The notes: generated by a model from the sequence alone, not told the origin. Numbered from the stretch's first letter, positions 1-7,793 are shown. The stretch: DNA of 64,000 bases from Egibacteraceae bacterium (GCA_030447925.1 JAUJNX010000006.1:175623-239622), one strand, 5' to 3'. Program-made: numbers and translations.

Positions 1-115
1 GAATTCCTCGACGCCCGTCGCCGCGGGCCGCGCGGGGGCGCTCCCGGCACCGGAGCCGCTCGACGCGACCACCGGTGCGGGGAACAGGCGCTGTACGCGC
101 GGTGTCACTCGATGC

Positions 116-1249
116 TCAGCCCGCCCCGTCCGTCGCGGACCCGGCACCGCTCGGGACGACCGCCTCGAAGCTGGTGCCCTGACGGTACTCGTCGAAGTAC
201 ACGACCATGCTGTCCCACGGGTAGGCCTTGCATCCCTGATTGCAGCCGGGGGCGTAGATGCCGATCCGCGAGTAGTCGCCGGGATCAGCGTACCCGAGCG
301 GTCCGGAGTGCTTCATCTTCGGTTCGGAGTCATCGCCCTCGCCGTCGTACACCCACACGTTCGCGTAGTCGCCGGCGCTGTTGCTGTTCTTGAAGTTGAT
401 GACGAAGTGAACGTAACGGTCACGGACGATGGGACCCAGGTCGAAGTTCGCCGACTTCCCGCCACAGGGATCGCCGGACTGCACCCCCATCTCGTAGTTG
501 CTGCCGTTCTCCACCTTGAGCGCCATCTGGGGCTGCCCGCCGCAGGCGCCGGTGGCTTTGTTCTTGGGGTGGATCTGCCACATGATGTTGCCCCGGCTCG
601 ACTGCAGGTCGATCCCCGACGGGATCATCATCGAGAAGCCGACCCAGAAGTCCTCGCCGTAGGGCAGGATCGGGTCCTCTGGGAAGTCGGGTCCCGCCAG
701 GTCGGACTTGGGGCTGTTGTCCCCGGCCCGCAGCTCGAATCGGGCCGCCTGCCGGCCGTCGGTCACCGGGTTGTCCACCAGTTCCAGCGAGTGCGCGTGG
801 GGCTGCTCGCCCGCGCGCCAACGACCCGAGCTCTGGTGCTTGCCGATCGCGGCCTCGGCGTCCTCGAAGCTCTCCTCGAAGGTCGCGCCGGACCGGTCGC
901 CGGGCGCGGTCGGGCGCGGCGAGCCCTTGCCCGCCTCCGGCTCCGGCGTCGGTGTCCCTGCCGGTTCCGACGGCTCCTCCGCCTTCGACTTCTTGGGGCG
1001 GTCGCCCCGCTCCCGCTCCGTCTCGCTCTCGCCCGGCTCCGACGGCGGTGCCGCCACCGGTGCCTGACCGGCCACGCTGCCGGCCGGCGGCGGCGCCGTC
1101 GTGGCCGGCGGCGGCGCGGAGCCCTGCTGCGCGGCCAGACCGGCCTCCTCCATCACCACCAGCTCGTCACAGGCACTCAGGCCCACCAGCAGTGCCAGGG
1201 CCAGCACCGTCCTGGACCCCGCATGCCACCTTCTCGACCACTCCCGCAT
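116..1249 (-). CDS. Secreted lipoprotein with polysaccharide-lyase (heparin-lyase-I-like, PL20-type) domain
   Basis: 377 aa. A lipoprotein signal peptide (hydrophobic LALALLVGL, then lipobox LSAC with Cys27) is followed by a long Pro/Ala/Glu-rich low-complexity linker to about residue 120. The globular part resembles the polysaccharide-lyase fold found in PL20 glucuronan lyases and heparin-lyase-I-like proteins: a jelly-roll with FEESFED near its start, the stretch ILPYGEDFWVGFSM, the MWQIHPKN strand and the closing VYFDEYRQGT. Inferred role: surface-tethered cleavage or binding of an acidic polysaccharide. The ATG has AGGAG about 15 bases upstream on the minus strand. It is monocistronic as far as visible, and the 115 bases downstream hold no gene. 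The substrate cannot be told from sequence. Confidence 0.72.
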   Translation of the reverse strand: MREWSRRWHAGSRTVLALALLVGLSACDELVVMEEAGLAAQQGSAPPPATTAPPPAGSVAGQAPVAAPPSEPGESETERERGDRPKKSKAEEPSEPAGTPTPEPEAGKGSPRPTAPGDRSGATFEESFEDAEAAIGKHQSSGRWRAGEQPHAHSLELVDNPVTDGRQAARFELRAGDNSPKSDLAGPDFPEDPILPYGEDFWVGFSMMIPSGIDLQSSRGNIMWQIHPKNKATGACGGQPQMALKVENGSNYEMGVQSGDPCGGKSANFDLGPIVRDRYVHFVINFKNSNSAGDYANVWVYDGEGDDSEPKMKHSGPLGYADPGDYSRIGIYAPGCNQGCKAYPWDSMVVYFDEYRQGTSFEAVVPSGAGSATDGAG

Positions 1250-1566
1250 GCCCGCCCCATCTCCTCGTCAACAGTGACGACACAAGACGCGCGACGACGG
1301 CGCGGTGTGCAAGGGAGATGGGGGAGATCTGGCCAGAAGCGCGCCCTGGTGTACCGGTGGACATTGTCCCTCAGGTAGCCCGCGAGCGTCCTCGGAAGCC
1401 GCGGGCCTGGCGCACCGCGGTCAGCCCCGGCCTGCTCCCCGGCGGGCCGGGCTGCGCGAACGCGGAAGCTCGTGCGGTCGGTGCGCGCGGCCTCAAGGCT
1501 GTGCTCCCGGCCGCGGGACCAGCGGCACGCCGCAGGCGAATCAGCAGGATGGTCGGCGGCAGGGGC
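1250..1566. other. Intergenic region upstream of the lipoprotein gene
   Basis: About 317 bases without a convincing gene. It holds the 5' side of the minus-strand lipoprotein gene (AGGAG-type site near 1268) and a short inverted repeat GGACATTGTCC at 1359-1369 that could be an operator but is only 11 bases. ORFs running through here have the composition of antisense GC-rich sequence. No terminator with a T-run is visible. Confidence 0.4.
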
Positions 1567-1776
1567 TCAACGCAGGAGGACGGCCAGGAGGACCGCGGTG
1601 GCGAGCAGGATCGCCACGGCGGTGACCAGGGCGACGCGGGCGGTCACGGCGGCGCCGAGGGGCTCGCGGCCGGGGACGGTGCGCCGGGGCGTCGACCGGT
1701 TGCGGGCGACCGGGTCGTCGCCGTCCGCGCCGTCCGTGGCAGGGCCCGGACCGGGGCCGGCGCCGGCCCCGGTCAC
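1567..1776 (-). CDS. Small single-pass membrane protein (69 aa), function unknown
   Basis: Starts with GTG at 1776, overlapping the TGA of the upstream membrane-protein gene by four bases (GTGA), the coupling used throughout this run. The first ~45 residues are Gly/Pro/Arg-rich and probably disordered. The C-terminus is one hydrophobic helix ending LLAVLLR. Another small protein in the same run (5661-5777) ends with a nearly identical hydrophobic tail, IGLIAVLLR. It is too short to be trusted on composition alone; the precise GTGA overlap and the clean C-terminal helix are the support. Family not recognised. Confidence 0.45.
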   Translation of the reverse strand: MTGAGAGPGPGPATDGADGDDPVARNRSTPRRTVPGREPLGAAVTARVALVTAVAILLATAVLLAVLLR

Positions 1777-2207
1777 GGCAACGCCCGCCAGAGCAGGGCG
1801 GCGCTGAGCGCGCCGCAGCCCGTCCACGCCGCCGTGCGCAGCCAGTTGGTGGTCACCAGCAGCCGGTGGGCGCCGGGGTCGAAGCCCGCGCCGAGGACCT
1901 GGTGCTGGGGCACCGACACCGCCACGGTCACCAGCACGGTCACGCCGAGCAGCGCGAGGTCGGCGAGCACCAGCCAGCGCGGCACCCCCGGCGGCACCAG
2001 GGCCAGCAGGGCGAGCCCGCTGAGGCCCTCCACGCCCCAGGGCACCAGGAGCAGCGCCCCCATGCGGGTGGTGTGGGCGGCCTCGTAGGCGGCGAAGCCC
2101 GCGCCCCCGACCAGCGCGAACAGCGGGTAGTGCACGACCTGCACCGTCCAGATGATCCCGACCATGGCGAAGGTCGCCAGCGCGTGGACGAGCAGGACCG
2201 CGGTCAC
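1773..2207 (-). CDS. Four-helix integral membrane protein, function unknown
   Basis: 144 aa from GTG at 2207, which overlaps the stop of the FAD oxidoreductase gene (GTGA). Four hydrophobic segments are visible: the N-terminal VTAVLLVHALATFAMVGII, then LLLVPWGVEGLSGLALLAL, LVLADLALLGVTVLVTVAV and a C-terminal helix ending ALLWRALP. A longer upstream reading frame exists but lies inside the oxidoreductase gene and is Arg/Pro-rich, so it was rejected. Translational coupling suggests it works with the oxidoreductase at the membrane. I do not recognise the family. Confidence 0.65.
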   Translation of the reverse strand: MTAVLLVHALATFAMVGIIWTVQVVHYPLFALVGGAGFAAYEAAHTTRMGALLLVPWGVEGLSGLALLALVPPGVPRWLVLADLALLGVTVLVTVAVSVPQHQVLGAGFDPGAHRLLVTTNWLRTAAWTGCGALSAALLWRALP

Positions 2208-3451
2208 GACCGGGCGAGGTCGGCGGCGACGGTCGCCGCGGCGCGCCGGCCGGAGACCAGGGCGCCGTTGATCGAGGCGTTGTCGCGGTGGTCCCCGCAG
2301 ACGTACACCCCGCGCGCCAGGCGCACCGGCCGCTGGGGCCGTTCCAGCGCGGGCGGGGCCTGGCCCGGCTGCGCGTGGGGGATGCGGTAGGTGCGCAGGT
2401 GGCGCCAGCCGTCGACCTGCGCGCCGAACCACCCGCGCAGCTGGCCGCGGACGGCGGGCTCCAGCGCGGGGTCACCCGGGTCCGACGAGGGCAGCACCGA
2501 CGCCGACACCAGCGCCGCGCCCGCCGGGGCGTAGCCCGGGGCCACCTGGGACGGCACGACGACGTTGTTGACCGGCCCGCCGCCCTCGCCGTCCAGCACC
2601 AGCACCGGCTCCTGCACCGGCGGCGCGTCGGCCGCGTAGTACACGCACGCCACCCCCTGCGACGACGGCGCGGCCAGCCCGGGCACCAGCGCCGCGGCCG
2701 CGGGCCCCTCGGTCGCCACGACCACGGCCCGCGCGTCCACGCGCTCGCCGCCGGCCAGGGTCACCCCACCGCGGTCGACCGCCGTGACCGCGCGGCCCAG
2801 GCGCACCGTGCCGGGGGGCAGCCCGGCGGCCAGCTGGCGGGGGAGCGCGGCGATCCCCGCGCAGGGCAGGGACACGTCGCCCTCGCTGAACATGCGGAAC
2901 ACGAAGGCGAACTGGCGGCTGGAGGTCTCCAGGCGGTCGTCGAGCAGCACGCCGCCCAGGAACGGCCGGAAGAAGCGGTCGATGAAGCGGGAGGAGAACC
3001 CGCGCGCGTGCAGCTCCGCCAGCGTGGTCCGCTCCGGCAGCGTCCAGACCCGCTCCACCGGCCCGGAGCGCAGCGACTGGCGGAGCAGGCCGACTCGGGC
3101 CTTGTCCGCCAGGGTCCCGACCGGCGAGGCCAGCGTCGCCGCCAGCCCCGCGGGCCGGCGGAACGGGTCATCGACTCGGGTGAAGCGCCCGCCGACCCGC
3201 ACGACGGCGCCCGGCTGGAACGCGTGCAGGTCGAGGACCGCGTAGTCCAGGACCCGCGCGGCCTCGGGGTAGGCCTCCAGCAGGACCTGGAACCCGCGGT
3301 CCAGCAGGAAGCCCTCGACGACGTCGGTGCGCACCCGCCCGCCGACGTCGTCGCCCGCCTCGAGCACGGTGACGTCGAGGTCCCGGGCGAGCAGCTCGCG
3401 GGCGGCGGCCAGCCCCGCCAGCCCCGCCCCGACCACGGCGACGTCGGCCAC
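2204..3451 (-). CDS. FAD-dependent oxidoreductase (amine oxidase / protoporphyrinogen-oxidase-like)
   Basis: 415 aa from GTG at 3451, two bases after the stop of the SRPBCC/epimerase gene. Residues 1-30 are the dinucleotide-binding beta-alpha-beta: VVGAGLAGLAAARELL, then VTVLEAGDDVGGRVRT with the Glu that binds the FAD ribose and the GG motif of the flavin amine oxidase superfamily. The C-terminus carries the second FAD motif around GVYVCGDHRDNASINGA, where GD contacts FAD and the helix follows. Substrate unknown; relatives act on polyenes, amines or porphyrinogens. The gene sits in a coupled minus-strand run with an SDR and a TIGR01777-type epimerase, which suggests a shared small-molecule redox pathway. 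Confidence 0.82.
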   Translation of the reverse strand: MADVAVVGAGLAGLAAARELLARDLDVTVLEAGDDVGGRVRTDVVEGFLLDRGFQVLLEAYPEAARVLDYAVLDLHAFQPGAVVRVGGRFTRVDDPFRRPAGLAATLASPVGTLADKARVGLLRQSLRSGPVERVWTLPERTTLAELHARGFSSRFIDRFFRPFLGGVLLDDRLETSSRQFAFVFRMFSEGDVSLPCAGIAALPRQLAAGLPPGTVRLGRAVTAVDRGGVTLAGGERVDARAVVVATEGPAAAALVPGLAAPSSQGVACVYYAADAPPVQEPVLVLDGEGGGPVNNVVVPSQVAPGYAPAGAALVSASVLPSSDPGDPALEPAVRGQLRGWFGAQVDGWRHLRTYRIPHAQPGQAPPALERPQRPVRLARGVYVCGDHRDNASINGALVSGRRAAATVAADLARS

Positions 3452-3453
3452 CG

Positions 3454-4845
3454 TCAGCGCCCCAGCACGTGGCGCAGGCCACCCTCGAGGTCGGGGTGGC
3501 GGAACACGTACCCGGTCGCCCCCGCGCGCGCGGGCAGGACCCGCATGCTGGTGAACAGCAGGTCGTCGGCCAGGTCGCCCAGGACCGTCCGGGGCAGCGC
3601 CGCGGGCACGGCGAACGGCACCATCGGCCGGCGCAGGACGCGGGTGAGGGTGCGAGTGAACTCGCGGTTGGTCACCGGGTTCGGCGCCGTCGCGTTCACC
3701 GGCCCGTCCAGCTCGGGGGTGACCAGCGCGTGGTGGTAGATCCCGACGGTGTCGTCCAGGGTGATCCAGGGCCACCACTGCTTCCCCGACCCGATCGGCG
3801 CCGCGCCGCCGAGCTTGGCGAGGGTGCCGAGGACCTGGAGGATGGTCGCGCCGGGGTCCAGCACCACGCCGGTGCGCACCAACACGGTGCGCACGCCGGC
3901 GTCGCGCGCGGGCGCGGCCGCCGCCTCCCACGCGACCGCCAGGTCGGTGAGGAAGCGCCCGGAGCCGGGGGGGTCGCGCTCGGTGACCACCTGGTCGCCG
4001 CGGTCGCCGTAGACGTTGACCCCCGACGCGCTGACCAGCGTCCGCGGCCGCTCGTCGGCGGCCAGCGCCGCCATCGCCCGGGCGATCGCGGCGGTCCCGC
4101 GCACGCGGCTGTCGGTGAGGCTGCGGCGCTTGGCGGCGGTCAGCGGCCGCGGGGTGATGGGGTCCGCCGCGAGGTGCACGACGGCGTCGACGCGGCGCAG
4201 GGCCTCCAGGTCGACGGCGCCGGTCCCGGGGTCCCACGACACCTCGTGGACCGCGCGGGCGGGGCGGCGGACCAGGCGCAGGACCTCGTGCCCCCCGGTG
4301 GTGAGGAGGGCCGCCAGGGCGGTCCCGATCAGCCCCGAGGCGCCCGTGATGGCGACCTGCATGGTGCCCGTCCCCCTCTCGGTGGCGCGCCGGTGGGCGG
4401 CCAGGTCGTCGAGCAGCTGGCGGTGACGGTAGCGGAACATGCGCGTGATCCGGCCCGCGACCATGTCCCCGGCGACGGCCCGGCCCAGGGCGCCCAGGGG
4501 CACCTCGTAGGTCACGTCGTCGGTCAGGCGCGAGCTGCCCGGGCCGGTCGCCTCGAAGCGGTGCCGGTGGTCCCAGGCGGCGAACGGCCCGGACCGCTGG
4601 ACGTCGCGGAACAGGTGCGGGGGGTCGTAGGCGGTGTGCTCGGCGACCCAGCGGATCGACACCGGGCCCAGGATGCGGGGGCGCAGCACGACGCGCGTGC
4701 CGACGGCCAGGCTGGTGGGCGGCTGCTCGACCGTGGTGGACTCCCACGGGGGGCTGAGCCGCTGGAGGGCGCCGGGGCGCTCGTGCCAGGCGAACGCGGC
4801 CTCGACGGGGTGGGGGACGTCGACGGCGGACGTGAAGCGCGCCAT
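3454..4845 (-). CDS. SRPBCC domain fused to TIGR01777-family NAD-dependent epimerase
   Basis: 463 aa. Residues 1-155 form an SRPBCC/START-like ligand-binding domain (FTSAVDVPHPVEAAFAWH start, RLSPPWE). Residues 162-463 form the epimerase half, beginning MQVAITGASGLIG with the Rossmann GxxGxxG, followed by LVSASGVNVYG, the WWPWI stretch and a DUF1731-type C-terminus. The epimerase half alone corresponds to YfcH-type proteins, and Met162 is where such stand-alone proteins begin; the fusion is known in actinobacteria. The ATG overlaps the SDR stop by one base (TGATG). Probable role: binding and NAD(P)-dependent conversion of a hydrophobic or sugar-nucleotide ligand, not determined further. Confidence 0.85.
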   Translation of the reverse strand: MARFTSAVDVPHPVEAAFAWHERPGALQRLSPPWESTTVEQPPTSLAVGTRVVLRPRILGPVSIRWVAEHTAYDPPHLFRDVQRSGPFAAWDHRHRFEATGPGSSRLTDDVTYEVPLGALGRAVAGDMVAGRITRMFRYRHRQLLDDLAAHRRATERGTGTMQVAITGASGLIGTALAALLTTGGHEVLRLVRRPARAVHEVSWDPGTGAVDLEALRRVDAVVHLAADPITPRPLTAAKRRSLTDSRVRGTAAIARAMAALAADERPRTLVSASGVNVYGDRGDQVVTERDPPGSGRFLTDLAVAWEAAAAPARDAGVRTVLVRTGVVLDPGATILQVLGTLAKLGGAAPIGSGKQWWPWITLDDTVGIYHHALVTPELDGPVNATAPNPVTNREFTRTLTRVLRRPMVPFAVPAALPRTVLGDLADDLLFTSMRVLPARAGATGYVFRHPDLEGGLRHVLGR

Positions 4846-5609
4846 CAGGCGGTCTGCCGCGGGTGCAGGCTGCCCAGGCCGCCGTCCACGCCCAGGGTCT
4901 GGCCGGTGACGATGCGCTGGGCCGGGTCCAGGAGCCAGGCGATCGCGCGGGCCACGTCGTCGGGCTGCCCGATGGTGCCCATGGCGTGCAGCTTCGCGCT
5001 GACGGCGCGGGAGGTCGCGTCGGCGGTGAGCCGGGCGGTCATGGGCGTCTCGGTCATGCCGGGCGCGACGGCGTTCACGCGGATCCCCTTGGTGGCGTAG
5101 GTGGCGGCGGCCGCGAGGGCCAGGCCCAGCACCCCGCCCTTCGCCGCGGCGATCGCCTCGTGGTTGCCCATCCCCACCCGGGCGACCGCGCTGGACAGCA
5201 GGACGATGGACCCCCCGGTGCGCTGCATCACCCGCGCGGCGCTGCGCACGGTCCAGAAGGCCGTCGACAGGTTCTGCGCGACGGTCAGGGCGAACTCCTC
5301 CGGGGAGGTGCGGTGGGCCGGCTTCAGCAGCAGCGACCCGACCAGGTTCGCCGCGCCGTCGACCCGGCCGTGGCGCTCGGCGGCGCCGGTGAACAGCGCG
5401 TCGACCGCGCCGGGGTCGGTCGCGTCGACCGCGACGACCTCGGGCACGGTACCGCCGGCGGCCAGCTCGCCCGCCAGGGCCTCGAGCCGGTCCCGGTCCC
5501 GTGCGGCCAGGACCAGGCGCGCGCCCGACCCGGCCAGCAGCCGCGCGGTGGCGCTGCCGATGCCCCCGGTCGCGCCGAGCAGGACGTGGACGGGCGGATC
5601 AGTGCTCAC
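4845..5609 (-). CDS. SDR-family oxidoreductase with altered catalytic tetrad
   Basis: 254 aa from GTG. Classical SDR fold: the nucleotide-binding loop GATGGIG near residue 13, a DATDPGAVDALF segment, the catalytic-Ser strand SIVLLSSAVARVG and the cofactor-proximal VNAVAPGMTETPM. The usual Tyr-x-x-x-Lys is replaced by Ile-Ala-Ala-Ala-Lys (NHEAIAAAKGGV), so the proton-relay Tyr is missing while the Lys is kept. A known SDR subgroup shares the HEAIAAAK signature, so this is probably a family trait and not decay. First member of the coupled block with the SRPBCC/epimerase and FAD genes. Confidence 0.85.
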   Translation of the reverse strand: MSTDPPVHVLLGATGGIGSATARLLAGSGARLVLAARDRDRLEALAGELAAGGTVPEVVAVDATDPGAVDALFTGAAERHGRVDGAANLVGSLLLKPAHRTSPEEFALTVAQNLSTAFWTVRSAARVMQRTGGSIVLLSSAVARVGMGNHEAIAAAKGGVLGLALAAAATYATKGIRVNAVAPGMTETPMTARLTADATSRAVSAKLHAMGTIGQPDDVARAIAWLLDPAQRIVTGQTLGVDGGLGSLHPRQTA

Positions 5610-5660
5610 GCGGGGCGCCCCTGTCGGTTTCAGCGATCATTGGCCCCCATCCTGCCCCGC

Positions 5661-5777
5661 TCAGCGCAGCAGGACGGCGATCAGGCCGATGCCGCCGACC
5701 ACGAGGCCGAACAGCGCCGCCAGCACCAGGGCGGCGATCAGCGCGGGCGGCGGCTCCCGATCGCCCACCCCGTTCAC
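5661..5777 (-). CDS. Tiny membrane protein (38 aa)
   Basis: GTG at 5777 overlaps the Nudix stop codon (GTGA). It encodes nine polar residues and then one hydrophobic helix (LIAALVLAALFGLVVGGIG) ending IAVLLR. The tail matches the end of the 69-residue protein at 1567-1776, hinting at paralogous single-span peptides at both ends of this run. Support is the exact coupling overlap plus composition; expression is not shown. Confidence 0.4.
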   Translation of the reverse strand: MNGVGDREPPPALIAALVLAALFGLVVGGIGLIAVLLR

Positions 5778-6355
5778 GCCTCCCGGCGCCGGCGCAGCAC
5801 GTCGGCGGCCCGCAGCAGCCCGGCGACGCTGAGCGCGTCGGTGACGCGCCCGTCGAGCGCCATCGCCACGGCCTGGTCGAACGGCAGGCGCCAGCGCAGC
5901 AGCTGCTCGCTCGGTTCCGGCTGGGCGTCGTGCTGCTCGAGGTCCTCGGCCAGGAACAGCAGGGCGCGCTCGTCGGTCACGCTGTTGGAGGTGTGCAGCT
6001 CCCCGAGCGGGGTCCAGGAGCGCGCGACCAGGCCGGTCTCCTCGCGCAGCTCGCGGCCCATCTCCTCGACGGCGCCGCGGGCCGGGTCGCCCCCGCCCTC
6101 GGGGATCTCCCAGGACCAGGTGTCCAGGGTGTAGCGGTACTGCCCGACCAGGACGGTGCTGCCGTCGGCGAACAGCGGCACCGCCCCGAGCGCCAGGTTC
6201 TGGAACGCCACCACGCCGTAGATCCCCGGCGACCCGTCCGCCCGGACAACCTGGTCCTCGCGCACCCGGATCCAGGGGTTGGCGTAGACGTGCCGGGACC
6301 CCGTCGTCCGCCACGGGTTCGGCAGGGCGGCGGGCTCCTCCGCGATCCTCTCCAC
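5774..6355 (-). CDS. Nudix hydrolase, ADP-ribose-pyrophosphatase type
   Basis: 193 aa from GTG at 6355; the open frame upstream crosses the tRNA gene and is not coding. The Nudix box is at GGGDPARGAVEEMGRELREE followed by TGL: the metal-binding REL-x-EE-x-G core is intact, but the Glu seven residues into the classic box is an Arg here. Upstream, VVRADGSPGIYGVVAF and QYRYTLDTWSWEIPEG are typical of ADP-ribose/NDP-sugar pyrophosphatases (RQYR...WEIPAG). Likely hydrolyses a nucleoside diphosphate-X compound in the cytosol. Followed by coupled small-membrane and SDR genes. Confidence 0.85.
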   Translation of the reverse strand: MERIAEEPAALPNPWRTTGSRHVYANPWIRVREDQVVRADGSPGIYGVVAFQNLALGAVPLFADGSTVLVGQYRYTLDTWSWEIPEGGGDPARGAVEEMGRELREETGLVARSWTPLGELHTSNSVTDERALLFLAEDLEQHDAQPEPSEQLLRWRLPFDQAVAMALDGRVTDALSVAGLLRAADVLRRRREA

Positions 6356-6397
6356 ACCGCGAACCCTAGTGCCCCGGGTGCGTATCCTCAGGGACGC

Positions 6398-6480
6398 GCC
6401 CCTCTGGCGGAACGGCAGACGCGCACCCCTCAAAAGGGTGTATCCGTAAGGGTGTGAGGGTTCGAGTCCCTCGGGGGGCA
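6398..6480 (+). tRNA. tRNA-Leu (anticodon CAA)
   Basis: 83 nt, class II fold. Acceptor 6398-6404 pairs with 6473-6479 (GCCCCTC with GGGGGGC, one U.G) plus discriminator A6480. The D stem is GCG/CGC, the anticodon stem CACCC/GGGTG encloses loop CTCAAAA with CAA at positions 34-36, there is a long variable arm, and the T arm is GAGGG-TTCGAGT-CCCTC. The CCA end is not encoded. A TATCCT hexamer at 6383-6388 lies about 10 bases before the mature 5' end, so the primary transcript probably has almost no leader. Confidence 0.95.
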
Positions 6481-6522
6481 CGTCCCACCGCCCCCGAGCC
6501 GGTTCCGGTCTGCCCCTGAGTG

Positions 6523-6551
6523 TTGGGTATCGGGGGTGTGCCGCGTAGACT
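6523..6551 (+). promoter_or_regulatory. Sigma-70-type promoter for the coiled-coil / pdtaR operon
   Basis: -35 TTGGGT (6523-6528), 17-base spacer, -10 TAGACT (6546-6551). It would start transcription near 6558, about 58 bases before the GTG at 6616. TAnnnT -10 elements are the usual actinobacterial form. Confidence 0.4.
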
Positions 6552-6615
6552 GCGACGCTCTGGCCCTGGAACGGCCGGTACGCCGGGATCGCCCTCGGGG
6601 GAGGCAAGGACGCAC

Positions 6616-6921
6616 GTGCGGGGTCGACCAGCAGTGGAGCAGCGCCTCGGGCAGCTGCGCGCCGAGGTCGAGCGCGTGCGCGCCGAGCTGCAGGTGCTGG
6701 AGGAGCAGGCCGCCCACGTGGCCGAGGTCGCGGACGACGCCACCGGGCAGGCGGCGGTGGCGGGGACCCCGCTGGCCGACCGCGAGCAGCGGGTGGCCCA
6801 GGACGACGCGCGCCGCGCGCGGCGGCAGCGCGACGAGGCGGCGGAGCGGCTCCGCCACCTGACCGACGAGCAGGACCGGCTCCTCGAGCGGCTGCTCGAC
6901 GACCGGCAAGGAGCAACGTGA
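6616..6921 (+). CDS. Small coiled-coil protein upstream of pdtaR
   Basis: 101 aa from GTG with AAGGA nine bases ahead. Almost the whole length is charged heptad sequence (EQRLGQLRAEVERVRAELQV and a second block from RRQRDEAAERL), interrupted at about residues 50-58 by a Gly/Ala/Thr turn, so it should form an antiparallel helical hairpin or dimer. Its stop overlaps the pdtaR start (GTGA), implying stoichiometric co-translation. No family recognised; it could be a partner of the response regulator, but this is inference from position only. Confidence 0.6.
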   Translation: MRGRPAVEQRLGQLRAEVERVRAELQVLEEQAAHVAEVADDATGQAAVAGTPLADREQRVAQDDARRARRQRDEAAERLRHLTDEQDRLLERLLDDRQGAT

Positions 6922-7568
6922 ACGCCGGGATCCAGACCTCCGAGCGGACCTCGGACAGTGCGGCGGAGAGGGAGCGACCGGTGCGGGTGCTGATCGCGGA
7001 GGACGAGGCGCTGATCCGCCTCGATCTGAAGGAGATGCTGGTCGAGGAGGGGTTCGACGTCGTCGCGGAGGTGTCCGACGGCGCGACGGCCGTGCGGATG
7101 GCGCGCGAGATGCGACCCGACCTGGCCATCCTGGACGTCAAGATGCCCGTGATGGACGGCATCCAGGCGGCCGAGCAGATCACCAACGAGCGGCTGTCCG
7201 CGGTCCTGGTCCTGACCGCCTTCAGCCAGCGCGACCTGGTCGACCGCGCCAAGCGCGCGGGGGCGATGGCCTACCTGGTCAAGCCCTTCCAGAAGCACGA
7301 CCTGCTGCCCGCGATCGAGATCGCGTCGGGGCGGTTCGCCGACCTGCAGAGCCTCCAGGGCGAGGTCGGCGTCCTCAACGAGCGCCTCGAGTCGCGCAAG
7401 TTCGTCGAGCGCGCCAAGGGCCTGCTCCAGCAGCACGAGGGCATCACCGAGCCCGCCGCGTTCCGCTGGCTGCAGAAGACCGCCATGGAGCGGCGCCTCT
7501 CGATGCGCGCCGTCGCCGAGCAGGTCATCCAGCGGTACACCCCCTCCCCGGAGGCACCGGGCGGCTGA
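6918..7568 (+). CDS. pdtaR: ANTAR-domain response regulator, PdtaR family
   Basis: 216 aa, GTG start with AAGGAG. Receiver domain at residues 22-140: acidic pocket EDE, phosphoacceptor Asp73 in LAILDVKMPVMDG, conserved Thr/Lys in VLTAF and YLVKPF. A short coiled linker (residues 145-165) leads to a C-terminal ANTAR domain (about 160-210: ERAKGLLQQHEGITEPAAFR and MERRLSMRAVAEQVI). In Mycobacterium the homologue Rv1626 is phosphorylated by PdtaS and binds structured RNA leaders to control termination. No kinase gene lies in this window. The next transcript (liv) starts with a row of hairpins. Confidence 0.93.
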   Translation: MNAGIQTSERTSDSAAERERPVRVLIAEDEALIRLDLKEMLVEEGFDVVAEVSDGATAVRMAREMRPDLAILDVKMPVMDGIQAAEQITNERLSAVLVLTAFSQRDLVDRAKRAGAMAYLVKPFQKHDLLPAIEIASGRFADLQSLQGEVGVLNERLESRKFVERAKGLLQQHEGITEPAAFRWLQKTAMERRLSMRAVAEQVIQRYTPSPEAPGG

Positions 7569-7635
7569 GGGCCCCCCGCCGCTGCGACGCGCCGGCACGG
7601 GTGCCGCCCGCCACGGGACGGGAGGACGGCGCGGC

Positions 7636-7669
7636 GGTAACCACGGGGTAACCGCCGCTCGGTTACCAT
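7636..7669 (+). promoter_or_regulatory. Cluster of GGTAACC/GGTTACC heptamers over the liv promoter
   Basis: GGTAACC at 7636-7642 and 7647-7653 and its reverse-complement form GGTTACC at 7661-7667. The last one overlaps a TACCAT -10-like hexamer (7664-7669). A closely similar CGGTTACGAT lies in the livK promoter (13210-13218, minus strand), so a common regulator of the importer is plausible. No factor can be named. Confidence 0.4.
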
Positions 7670-7684
7670 CCGTCGCTGCTGGAA

Positions 7685-7763
7685 GGCCCGGCCACCCCGG
7701 TCGGGCCCCTGCGGGCTTGCGCGCAGAGCCCGCACGGGGGAGATGACCCCCCCGGACGGGGGG
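7685..7763 (+). other. Three consecutive hairpins in the liv leader
   Basis: Hairpin A: 7685-7693 with 7699-7707 (9 bp with one G.U, loop ACCCC). Hairpin B: 7711-7717 with 7727-7733 (7 bp). Hairpin C: C-run 7747-7752 with G-run 7758-7763. They lie between pdtaR and livH. They could end the pdtaR transcript or form an attenuator in the liv leader. None has a T-run, and the loops do not show the canonical ANTAR hexaloop pattern (A1, G4). Confidence 0.4.
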
Positions 7764-7793
7764 TGCGCCACGACGATCATCTTGGGAGGGCGC

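Noticed and set aside
1359..1369. Operator-like palindrome GGACATTGTCC
   Set aside because: Only 11 bases, not repeated and with no link to a promoter; chance is likely.
7743..7793. ATG at 7743 as the livH start
   Set aside because: It lies just ahead of and inside a C/G-run hairpin, has no ribosome site, and would put 17 residues ahead of a normal signal peptide; GTG at 7794 has GGGAGG.
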